DNA from: Tessaracoccus massiliensis
GTDB taxonomy: Bacteria; Actinomycetota; Actinomycetes; Propionibacteriales; Propionibacteriaceae
DNA: 64,000 bases
Assembly: GCF_000826065.2 (NCBI RefSeq)
Contig: NZ_LN623542.1
Coordinates: 30,714 to 94,713 of the forward strand
Reading direction: 5' to 3'
This document shows positions 24,914 through 31,987 of this stretch, in pieces; within the stretch, counting starts at the first letter, position 1; each line of letters starts with the position of its first letter. The notes under the pieces were generated by a model. The model saw only the letters and a program-made list of their open reading frames with translations. It had not been told where the DNA came from and searched no databases. The position numbers and the translations under genes are program-made.

Positions 24914-25507
24914 TCAGAACTCTGAGTAGTGACCGGCGGCCTCGGAGCAGACGAGGCCGACACCGGCGGGCAGGCCGATCGCCTTCAAGTCCGCGCACGC
25001 GTGAGCCGACTGGAGCATCATCTCGAGTGACCAGCCCTTGTGCGGATCCGTCAGGTGCTCAGACCAGATCGCCTGGCCTCCCCCGCAATCGGTGCTGACG
25101 CTGCCCAGGACGAAGCCGTCAGGGTGCGTACTCATCACGCTGATGCCCAGCACTGTGCAGCCGTCGGTGTCCGTCGAGCTCATCGACTCTTCGACGAAAC
25201 TGCGGAACGACGGCGAGACCGCGTCCAGGCGGTGGGCCTCGGAGAAGGCGATGTCCTCGATGGGCGTCTCCACCCAACCGTTGGTGGGCTCGTAGGCGGC
25301 GCGCTGCGCGGCCACCTCGGCGTTGGAACTCGAGAACTCCACCGTCGAGCCCATCGCGACGCTCGGCTCAGTGCTGGGGGTGGCCTGCGTCGGCGCGATC
25401 GACTGTGCGGTGTGCGCCGCCGGCAGGGCGGTGACGAACGGCTCCGGGGCACACCCGGCGGCCAGCAGGAGGGCGGCGACGGGGGCCGCGAGCAGGAGCA
25501 CCCGCAT
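24914..25507 (-). CDS. Lipoprotein, member of a tandem paralogous pair
   Basis: 197 residues with a lipobox signal peptide (AALLLAAGC). After a Thr/Ser/Pro-rich linker comes a domain with conserved Cys and the motif STDCGGGQAIWSEHLTDPHK. The neighbouring product has STCGGGQAVWGIADNQW at the same place, so the two arose by duplication. Its ATG shares one base with the stop of the upstream paralogue. Function not recognised; surface exposed. Confidence 0.7.
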   Translation of the reverse strand: MRVLLLAAPVAALLLAAGCAPEPFVTALPAAHTAQSIAPTQATPSTEPSVAMGSTVEFSSSNAEVAAQRAAYEPTNGWVETPIEDIAFSEAHRLDAVSPSFRSFVEESMSSTDTDGCTVLGISVMSTHPDGFVLGSVSTDCGGGQAIWSEHLTDPHKGWSLEMMLQSAHACADLKAIGLPAGVGLVCSEAAGHYSEF

Positions 25508-26154
25508 CAGTAGTCCCTGGCTGCGCCGTCGGCATCAGTGCAGCGGAGGCCGGGGGCGCCGGTCGGGATGTCGTTGTGCGCAAGATCGTCGCAGGGCATG
25601 GCGTCGCCGAACTGGACGATGTAGTTCCACTGGTTGTCGGCGATCCCCCACACAGCCTGACCGCCACCGCAGGTGGACTCCTCAGTGCCGTACACGTAGC
25701 CGTCCTGGTGGATTCCGTGGAGGGCGATCTCCTCGGTGAGGCAGCCGGTCTCGTCCTCGACGCCGATGCGGGTGACGAGGAAGTCGCGCAGCGACTGGGG
25801 AAGGTCGGTTTCGCGGATCACATCTGACCCGGAGCGCAGCGTGAGATCCAGGGACGTCCAGGGGCCACCCTGGGGCTCGGGCCGCTCCACCGGGGCCAGC
25901 GTCGTCGTCGATTCCGCGGTGGGCGCCGCGACAGATTCAGGGGCCGTCGTAGCGGGATCAGCAGGCTCAGAGGCGGGCGCTGCGGGCTCGGACGTGAGCT
26001 GGTCGATCTCCGCAGGAGGCGGCGCCTCGGTGGCTCCGGGCGTGGTCATCTCCACCGCGGGCGTCGTCGGGGACGGCGCCGTGGACTCGGGGGAACACCC
26101 ACTCAATGCGGCCGCACAGGCGAGTGCGCCCGTCAGTAATACAGCCGTTCGCAC
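25507..26154 (-). CDS. Lipoprotein, first member of the paralogous pair
   Basis: 215 residues. Lipobox ACAAALSGC, then about 80 residues rich in Pro, Ala, Thr and Glu, then the shared domain: SLRDFLVTRIGVEDETGCLT, ...HGIHQDGYVYGTEESTCGGG. Four Cys in the domain suggest two disulfides. Upstream lies a divergent promoter region shared with pckG. Function unknown. Confidence 0.7.
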   Translation of the reverse strand: MRTAVLLTGALACAAALSGCSPESTAPSPTTPAVEMTTPGATEAPPPAEIDQLTSEPAAPASEPADPATTAPESVAAPTAESTTTLAPVERPEPQGGPWTSLDLTLRSGSDVIRETDLPQSLRDFLVTRIGVEDETGCLTEEIALHGIHQDGYVYGTEESTCGGGQAVWGIADNQWNYIVQFGDAMPCDDLAHNDIPTGAPGLRCTDADGAARDY

Positions 26155-26276
26155 CCCAGCACTGTACCAGTGTGAGACAAAGTGTCCCGAAGTAGCAACG
26201 GATGCCCTGCGTGGCTATGGTTGAACTGGAAACGCTCAATGGAGATGCGTGATTCCAGCCGCAACGAAGGGGACCC

Positions 26277-28166
26277 ATGTCAACCGCCACGGAAGTTAAC
26301 CGGAAGAGCCGAGCCGATCTCCCCGCCACAGGCGAGGCGCCCACCCACCCGAAGCTGGCGGCGTGGCTCGACGAAGTCGTCGAACTGTGCCAACCCGATG
26401 CCCTCTACTACTGCAACGGCTCCGACGAGGAGTACGCCGATCTGGTCCGCATCCTGGAGGAGGCGGGCACGGTGGTGCGGCTCAACGACGAGTTGCAGCC
26501 CAACTCCATCTACGCCCGAACGGACCCCGACGATGTGGCCCGCGTCGAGGACCAGACGTTCATCTGCTCGGAGGATGAGCGCAACGCCGGCCCCACCAAC
26601 AACTGGATGGCCCCGGCGGAGATGAAGCGCGTCATGAAGGGGCTCTACGACGGCTGCATGCGCGGCCGCACGATGTACGTGATCCCGTTCTGCATGGGGC
26701 ACATCGACGCGGCGGACCCGAAGTTCGGCGTCGAGGTCTCGGATTCGGCCTACGTTGCGGCGTCGATGCGCATCATGACCCGCATGGGCGCCGACCCCCT
26801 CAAGGCGATGACGGAGAAGGACGCGGATTTCGTGCCCTGCCTCCACTCGGTGGGTATGCCGCTCGAGCCGGGCGAGGAGGACGTGCCGTGGCCGTGCTCC
26901 GAGACCAAGTACATCGTGCACTTCCCCGACGAGCGGATGATCTGGTCCTACGGCTCCGGGTACGGCGGCAACTCGCTGCTGGGTAAGAAGTGCTACGCGC
27001 TGCGCATCGCCTCGGTGATGGCACGCGACGAGGGCTGGCTCGCCGAGCACATGTTGATCCTGCGCCTCACCAACCCGGAGGGCCGCAAGTACCACATCGC
27101 GGCCGCGTTCCCGTCTGCCTGCGGCAAGACGAACCTGGCCATGCTCGAGCCCACCATCCCGGGATGGACGGTGGAGACCCTGGGCGACGACATCGCCTGG
27201 CTGCGCTTCGGCGACGACGGCCGCCTATGGGCCACCAACCCGGAGACCGGCTTTTTCGGCGTGGCCCCTGGCACCAGCATGGACACCAACCCCAACGCCA
27301 TGCGCACCATCGAAGGCGGCAACTCCATCTTCACCAACGTGGGTCTGACCGCTGACGGCGACATCTGGTGGGAGGGCATGACCAAGGACAAGCCCGAGAA
27401 CATCACCGACTGGAAGGGTCGCCCCTGGAGCGGCTCGACCGGCCCGCGGGGCGGCCGCAAGGACGAGAAGGCCGCGCACCCCAACAGCCGCTTCTGCACC
27501 CCCATCGAGCAGTGCCCCATCCTGGCTGACGACTACCACAATCCGGAGGGCGTGCCCCTCGACGCCATCGTGTTCGGCGGCCGCCGGGAGAACACCATCC
27601 CGCTGGTCACGCAGGCCCGCAACTGGAAGCACGGCGTCTTCATGGGTGCCACCTGCTCGTCGGAGACCACCGCTGCCGCGAGCGGCGCCGTGGGCGTGCT
27701 GCGCCGCGACCCCATGGCCATGCTCCCGTTCATCGGCTACCACGTGGCCGATTACGTGCAGCACTGGATGGACGTGGGTAAGAAGGCGGACGCGGACAAG
27801 CTGCCGAAGATCTTCTACGTCAACTGGTTCCGTCGCGACGCCGACGGCCGGTTCATGTGGCCGGGCTTCGGGGAGAACTCCCGCGTGCTGAAGTGGATCG
27901 CCGACCGCGTCGACGGCAAGGTGGAGGCCGTGGAGACGCCCACCGGCCTACTCCCGGCCAAGGGCTCGCTGGACGTCGACGGCCTCGACATCACCGATGA
28001 TGATCTCGAAGCCGTGGTCAGCTACAGCGCTGAGGAATGGCACGACGAGGTGCCGCGCATCGGCCGCTGGTTCGACACTTTCGGTTGGCGCCTGCCGCGC
28101 GAACTGGTCGACGAACTGCGCACCCTCGAGGTCGCCGTGGGGCGGGCCCCCAGCTCCATGTGGTGA
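26277..28166 (+). CDS. pckG: Phosphoenolpyruvate carboxykinase (GTP)
   Basis: 629 residues, the standard length of GTP-PEPCK. It interconverts oxaloacetate and PEP at the gluconeogenic/anaplerotic node. The P-loop is [13 protein letters not shown], the Mn site region is [10 protein letters not shown], and the specificity sequences [20 protein letters not shown] and FVNWFRR-type [11 protein letters not shown] are intact. GAAGGGGAC precedes the ATG at 26277. Divergent from the lipoprotein pair; ends in a hairpin terminator. In propionic-acid bacteria the enzyme also serves carboxylation. Confidence 0.97.
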   Translation: MSTATEVNRKSRADLPATGEAPTHPKLAAWLDEVVELCQPDALYYCNGSDEEYADLVRILEEAGTVVRLNDELQPNSIYARTDPDDVARVEDQTFICSEDERNAGPTNNWMAPAEMKRVMKGLYDGCMRGRTMYVIPFCMGHIDAADPKFGVEVSDSAYVAASMRIMTRMGADPLKAMTEKDADFVPCLHSVGMPLEPGEEDVPWPCSETKYIVHFPDERMIWSYGSGYGGNSLLGKKCYALRIASVMARDEGWLAEHMLILRLTNPEGRKYHIAAAFPSACGKTNLAMLEPTIPGWTVETLGDDIAWLRFGDDGRLWATNPETGFFGVAPGTSMDTNPNAMRTIEGGNSIFTNVGLTADGDIWWEGMTKDKPENITDWKGRPWSGSTGPRGGRKDEKAAHPNSRFCTPIEQCPILADDYHNPEGVPLDAIVFGGRRENTIPLVTQARNWKHGVFMGATCSSETTAAASGAVGVLRRDPMAMLPFIGYHVADYVQHWMDVGKKADADKLPKIFYVNWFRRDADGRFMWPGFGENSRVLKWIADRVDGKVEAVETPTGLLPAKGSLDVDGLDITDDDLEAVVSYSAEEWHDEVPRIGRWFDTFGWRLPRELVDELRTLEVAVGRAPSSMW

Positions 28167-28184
28167 TCGGCTGACAGCCAAGAG

Positions 28185-28214
28185 CGCCGGCATCGCCCCG
28201 TGGCGGTGCCGGCG
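28185..28214 (+). terminator. Terminator after pckG
   Basis: CGCCGGCATCGCC (28185-28197) pairs with GGCGGTGCCGGCG (28202-28214), with one T-G wobble, over a CCGT loop. Confidence 0.7.
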
Positions 28215-28233
28215 ATCTGCGTTTTCGGTGCAC

Positions 28234-28239
28234 TAGCCT
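28234..28239 (+). promoter_or_regulatory. -10 box (TAGCCT) of the glutaredoxin gene, leaderless
   Basis: TAGCCT ends 6 nt before the ATG at 28246. No ribosome-binding site. Predicts a leaderless mRNA. Confidence 0.5.
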
Positions 28240-28245
28240 GAGGCC

Positions 28246-28668
28246 ATGCAGCGTTGGGTGTGGGTCGTCGTGCTGGTATTCGGCCTGCTCGCCGCCGGGT
28301 CGTTGGGCGGCTGGCAACCCACCCTGCCGAGCATCCTGCTCGGGGTCAGCGTGGTGCTACTGTCCTGGTGGATGAGTCCGTTTTCTGGAGGCCGCACGAT
28401 GAAGCACACCGAGGTCATGTCTCTGCCCGAGGGTCAGCGCCGCGTGGTGATCTACTGGCGCCCCGGCTGCATCTTCTGCCAGAGACTCAAGGGTGGCCTC
28501 GGCTCTGACGGAGGCAAGGCCACGTGGATCAACATCTGGCATGACGAGGACGCCGCCGCCTTCGTTCGCTCCGTCAACGACGGCAACGAGGTGGTGCCCA
28601 CCGTCGTGATCGATGGCCAGCCGCACACCAATCCGGCTCCGCAACTGGTGCTCGACGCCCTTTCTTGA
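28246..28668 (+). CDS. Membrane-anchored glutaredoxin/mycoredoxin-like protein
   Basis: 140 residues. Two N-terminal hydrophobic helices (VWVVVLVFGLLAAGSLGGW, SILLGVSVVLLSWWM) tether a glutaredoxin domain with the active site YWRPGCIFCQRLKGG and the substrate-binding segment NEVVPTVVIDGQPH. The C-I-F-C pair resembles the glutaredoxin-like proteins of mycothiol-using actinobacteria. The domain probably faces the cytosol or the membrane surface. Alternative: an internal ATG at M52 would make a soluble form. Confidence 0.8.
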   Translation: MQRWVWVVVLVFGLLAAGSLGGWQPTLPSILLGVSVVLLSWWMSPFSGGRTMKHTEVMSLPEGQRRVVIYWRPGCIFCQRLKGGLGSDGGKATWINIWHDEDAAAFVRSVNDGNEVVPTVVIDGQPHTNPAPQLVLDALS

Positions 28669-28699
28669 CACCTTCCACGGCCGGTGAGACGGTGCGTTC

Positions 28700-30193
28700 A
28701 TGAGTGCTTCTCTCCTGGTGCGTGGTGGGCGGATCGTCGGGCTCGACGGCGAGGCCGAGCGGGCTGCCGATGTGCGGATCCACGACGGCGTGGTCACCGA
28801 GGTGGGTCCGGGGTTGGCTGCACACGGCGAGCGCGTCGTCGATGCCAGCGGGCACTGGCTGATCCCAGGGCTGTGGGACAAGCACGTGCACTTCGGGCAG
28901 TGGTCCCGCTCCACCACCTGGATCGACCTCACCGGCACCACCAGCCCGGAGGACGCCTGCGCGCGGGTCTGCCAGGCGCTGGAGCTGCGCCGGGAGGACG
29001 GCCGGATCGCGGTGGGTTTCGGCTACCGCTCGGCGGGCTGGGACCGGATCGGCACGGTGGCGGAACTGGACGCAGTCACCGGATCGCAGCCCGTGGTGTT
29101 GATCTCCGGCGACGCCCACAACGGCTGGCTCAACTCTGCCGCGCTCGCCCGTCTCGGCGTGCCCGCCCGGCAGGAACCCATGACCGAGAACGAGTGGTTC
29201 GATACCTTCGCCCGCCTCTCCGCCATGCCGGAGCAGGCCCCCACCGCCGACGAGCAGCGCGCCGCCGTCGCCCACCTCAACTCGCTGGGCTTCACCGGCA
29301 TCGTGGACATGGAGTTCGAGAACACGTTCCGTGACTGGCCCCGCCGCCTCGCGGAAGGCATCCGCGGGCTACGGGTGCGCACCGCCGTCTACGCGCCCCA
29401 ACTCGACGAGGTGTTCGCCGCCGGCTGGCACACCCACGACGCCCTCCCCGGCGGCGAGGGCCTCATGACGATGGGGCCGCTGAAGATCATCAGCGACGGG
29501 TCGCTGGGCACGCGCACCGCCTGGTGCTGCGACCCGTATCTGGGGCTGCCCGACAACGACCCCAACCCGTGGGGCGTGGTCAACGTCGACCGCGAGGAAC
29601 TCGAACACCTGCTGGGGAAGGCCCTCACCGCAGGGCTGGAGATCGCCGTGCACGCCATCGGGGACCGCGCGAACCAGGCCGTGCTCGACGCCTTCGCCAC
29701 CACGGGGGCGCACGGCTCCATCGAGCACGCACAACTGTTGCGCCGCGAGGACGTGCCCCGCTTCGCGCAACTGGGCCTGACCGCCAGCATGCAGCCCCAC
29801 CACCTCATCGACGACCGCGAGATCACCACCCGCTGGTGGGCGGACCGGGCGGATCGCACGTTCCTGGCCAAGTCGCTGATCGACGCCGGGGCCACCGTCG
29901 CGCTCGGCTCCGACGCGCCGGTGTCGCCGCCGGATCCGTGGCTGGCGATCGCCTCGGCCGTGCACCGCAGCGGCGACGACCGGCCGGCGCTGCAGCCCGA
30001 GGAGTCGCTGAGCCCGAGGGAGGCGCTAGCGTGTTCGGTCGACGGGCAGCGGCTGCGCCCCGGTGCGCCGGGCGACGTGGTGCTGCTGGGCTCAGACCCC
30101 CTGGCGGATCACGGGTCGCCGGCCGAGACTGCAGCCGCGCTGCGCGGGATGCGGGTGGCGGCCACGATCTGCGCCGGAGAGCTCACCGGCTGA
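28700..30193 (+). CDS. Amidohydrolase-family protein (YtcJ-like)
   Basis: 497-residue metal-dependent hydrolase. Metal ligands: KHVHFGQWS (H-x-H), HAIGDRANQAVLDAF, and the terminal Asp in LGSDAPVSPPDPWL. The motif SGDAHNGWLNSAALARLGVP is characteristic of YtcJ-like deacetylases/formamide hydrolases. Substrate not predictable from sequence. The end overlaps the convergent 30183-30488 gene by 11 bp. Confidence 0.85.
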   Translation: MSASLLVRGGRIVGLDGEAERAADVRIHDGVVTEVGPGLAAHGERVVDASGHWLIPGLWDKHVHFGQWSRSTTWIDLTGTTSPEDACARVCQALELRREDGRIAVGFGYRSAGWDRIGTVAELDAVTGSQPVVLISGDAHNGWLNSAALARLGVPARQEPMTENEWFDTFARLSAMPEQAPTADEQRAAVAHLNSLGFTGIVDMEFENTFRDWPRRLAEGIRGLRVRTAVYAPQLDEVFAAGWHTHDALPGGEGLMTMGPLKIISDGSLGTRTAWCCDPYLGLPDNDPNPWGVVNVDREELEHLLGKALTAGLEIAVHAIGDRANQAVLDAFATTGAHGSIEHAQLLRREDVPRFAQLGLTASMQPHHLIDDREITTRWWADRADRTFLAKSLIDAGATVALGSDAPVSPPDPWLAIASAVHRSGDDRPALQPEESLSPREALACSVDGQRLRPGAPGDVVLLGSDPLADHGSPAETAAALRGMRVAATICAGELTG

Positions 30194-30488
30194 GCCGTAG
30201 CGCCGCCAGTTCGGCATCGCGCTGCGGGGACGGCACGTAGGCCTGCGCGAGGCGGCGCAATTCCCCGGCCCAGTGACTGACGGCGTACATCGACCACGGG
30301 TTGAACAGCTCACCTGCCCCGCGCTGGACGGCCTGCGCCGCCAGGAGGATCAGCACGCCGGGGCTTTGACGGGTGTTCCTGGCGCACCAGTGGACGCCGG
30401 AGTTGAACCCGTTGGAGTTCGGGGCGGCCCGTGCCTCGTCGCGGCCGCTGCGGGCACGCTCGGCTGCTGCGGCGTCGATGCGTCCCAC
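30183..30488 (-). CDS. Conserved-looking hypothetical protein
   Basis: 101 residues from GTG 30488: a charged N-terminus (RIDAAAAERARSGRDEARAA), a middle segment SNGFNSGVHWCARNTRQSPG and a helical end LFNPWSMYAVSHWAGELRRL. It is not recognised. The GTG start places it back to back with the Gfo/Idh gene (31 bp between), sharing the control region. Codon use matches the neighbours, so it is probably a real gene. Confidence 0.55.
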   Translation of the reverse strand: MGRIDAAAAERARSGRDEARAAPNSNGFNSGVHWCARNTRQSPGVLILLAAQAVQRGAGELFNPWSMYAVSHWAGELRRLAQAYVPSPQRDAELAALRLSR

Positions 30489-30507
30489 ATTGAGCCTGCC
30501 ACAGGGC

Positions 30508-30513
30508 GATAAT
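30508..30513 (+). promoter_or_regulatory. -10 box (GATAAT) of the Gfo/Idh gene, leaderless
   Basis: GATAAT ends 6 nt before the ATG at 30520, favouring that start over the in-frame ATG at 30556. Confidence 0.45.
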
Positions 30514-30519
30514 GGGGGG

Positions 30520-31542
30520 ATGCTCACCTTGCCGAACTCCCGCGTCCCTGACCCCATGACTGCTCCCCCGCTTCGGTGGGGCGTGCTGGGCACGGGGTGG
30601 ATCGCCGAGCGGTTCTTCGACGCGGCGCACCGCCTCACGTCGCAGCGGCTGGCCGCCGTGGGGTCGCGCACCCAGGGGCGCGCCGACGAGTTCGCCCACC
30701 GGTTCGAGGCGCCCCGCGCCTACGGCAGCTACGAGCAGTTGGTCTCGGATCCGGAGATCGACGCGGTCTACGTCGCCACCCCGCACAGCGAACACCTCGC
30801 CAACGCGAAGCTGGCGCTCGAGGCCGGCAAGCCGGTGCTGGTGGAGAAGGCGTTCACGCAGACCGCCGCCGAGGCCCGCGAGCTGATCGGCGCCGCCGAG
30901 GCCGCGGGGCTGCCCGTGATGGAGGCGATGTGGACCCGCTTCCTGCCGCAGATGGACGTCATCCGGCAACTGCTGGCCGACGGCGCGCTCGGCGAACTCG
31001 AGACCGTCTCTGCGGATCACGGGCAGTGGTTCGCCGACGACCCGGCCTCGCGCCTGTTCGACCCCGCCCTCGCGGGTGGGGCGATGCTCGACCTGGGCGT
31101 CTACCCGGTCTCGTTCATGCACTTCGCGCTGGGCGCGCCGGGGCGCTCGCTGTCCATGGGCACGCGGGCGTTCACCGGGGTCGACCGGCAGGTCTCCGCG
31201 GTGTTCGACGGCTTCGACGCCCACCCCTGCGCCACCGCGCTGATCACCACGACGTGCAAGGCGAAGACGCCCACCCGCGCCTACATCGCCGGCACCGAGG
31301 CCACCGTCGAGATCCCCACGTTCTTCTACGGCCCGCAGCAGTTGACGCTGCGCACGGTCGACGGCGAGGTGACCCGCAGTGAGGAGCCCACCGTCGTCGA
31401 GCACGAGGGCCTCAGCTTTGAGGCGGCACACTTCGCCACAATGGTCGCCGAAGGGCGCCTCGAGTCTGAGCTCATGCCCTGGTCCGAGACCATGGCCGTG
31501 ATGGAGACGATGACCTCGCTGCTCGCCAACCTGGAGAGCTGA
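30520..31542 (+). CDS. Gfo/Idh/MocA-family oxidoreductase
   Basis: 340-residue NAD(P)-dependent dehydrogenase acting on sugars, inositols or dihydrodiols. The Rossmann loop is GVLGTGWIAERFF, the second motif VYVATPHSEHLANAKLALEA, and the catalytic Lys is in VEKAFTQTAAEAREL (E-K-A in place of E-K-P). The C-terminal domain has GGAMLDLGVYPVSFMHFALG, typical of the dimeric dihydrodiol dehydrogenase branch. It stands alone on its strand, so no pathway can be read from context. Confidence 0.88.
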   Translation: MLTLPNSRVPDPMTAPPLRWGVLGTGWIAERFFDAAHRLTSQRLAAVGSRTQGRADEFAHRFEAPRAYGSYEQLVSDPEIDAVYVATPHSEHLANAKLALEAGKPVLVEKAFTQTAAEARELIGAAEAAGLPVMEAMWTRFLPQMDVIRQLLADGALGELETVSADHGQWFADDPASRLFDPALAGGAMLDLGVYPVSFMHFALGAPGRSLSMGTRAFTGVDRQVSAVFDGFDAHPCATALITTTCKAKTPTRAYIAGTEATVEIPTFFYGPQQLTLRTVDGEVTRSEEPTVVEHEGLSFEAAHFATMVAEGRLESELMPWSETMAVMETMTSLLANLES

Positions 31543-31547
31543 GCAGC

Positions 31548-31699
31548 CTGGTCCCTGAGCGTCTGCCCGCGAGCTTGCGAGCCAGCGGACGACGAAGGGC
31601 GCCCGCAACGTGACTATGACTTTGACACAGTGGGTTGAGGTGTCGGATCGGCTGCGGGCGCCCTTCGTCGCCGCGCGAGGCGCGACGCTCAGGGACCAG
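31548..31699. repeat. 152-bp nested palindrome
   Basis: Outer arms CTGGTCCCTGAGCGTC (31548-31563) and its complement (31684-31699), 16 bp perfect. Inner arms GACGAAGGGCGCCCGCA (31591-31607) and complement (31653-31669), 17 bp perfect. Part of the same element recurs at 63557-63620. It follows the Gfo/Idh gene and may also end its transcription. Confidence 0.85.
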
Positions 31700-31781
31700 C
31701 CAGCCCCGACACCGGGCACTCAGGCAGCCGCGCCAACCACAGCTGCGGCCATCAGCCAGTACCAGCTGAGAGTCCGACGCA

Positions 31782-31904
31782 GTCTCTGATGGGGGCCTGA
31801 GTAGGTGGGTCGGGCGTTGCAGAAGACGGTCACCCACACCACCAGCCAGCAACACCACAGAGTGACCGCCTTCTGCATGGGCGGCGAAGGCCCCCATCAG
31901 AGAC
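31782..31904. repeat. 123-bp palindrome with two paired stems
   Basis: Outer arms GTCTCTGATGGGGGCCT (31782-31798) and complement (31888-31904), 17 bp perfect; inner arms GCAGAAGACGGTCAC (31819-31833) and 31862-31876 with one mismatch. The 28-nt centre is CA-rich. No open frame. Could be a small mobile element or a structured RNA. Confidence 0.8.
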
Positions 31905-31946
31905 AGCGGCAACCACCTGTGGCACAGGTGACAGACAAGCTTCAAC

Positions 31947-31987
31947 GGTTTCGACACTGCTCGCTGCGCTCGCAGGCTCAACCAGCG
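31947..31987. repeat. GGTTTCGACAC...GGCTCAACCAGCG repeat, copy 2
   Basis: Contains the internal palindrome GCTCGCTGCGCTCGC. Its GCTGGTTGA end, read on the minus strand, forms the last two codons and stop of the P-type ATPase gene. Confidence 0.75.
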
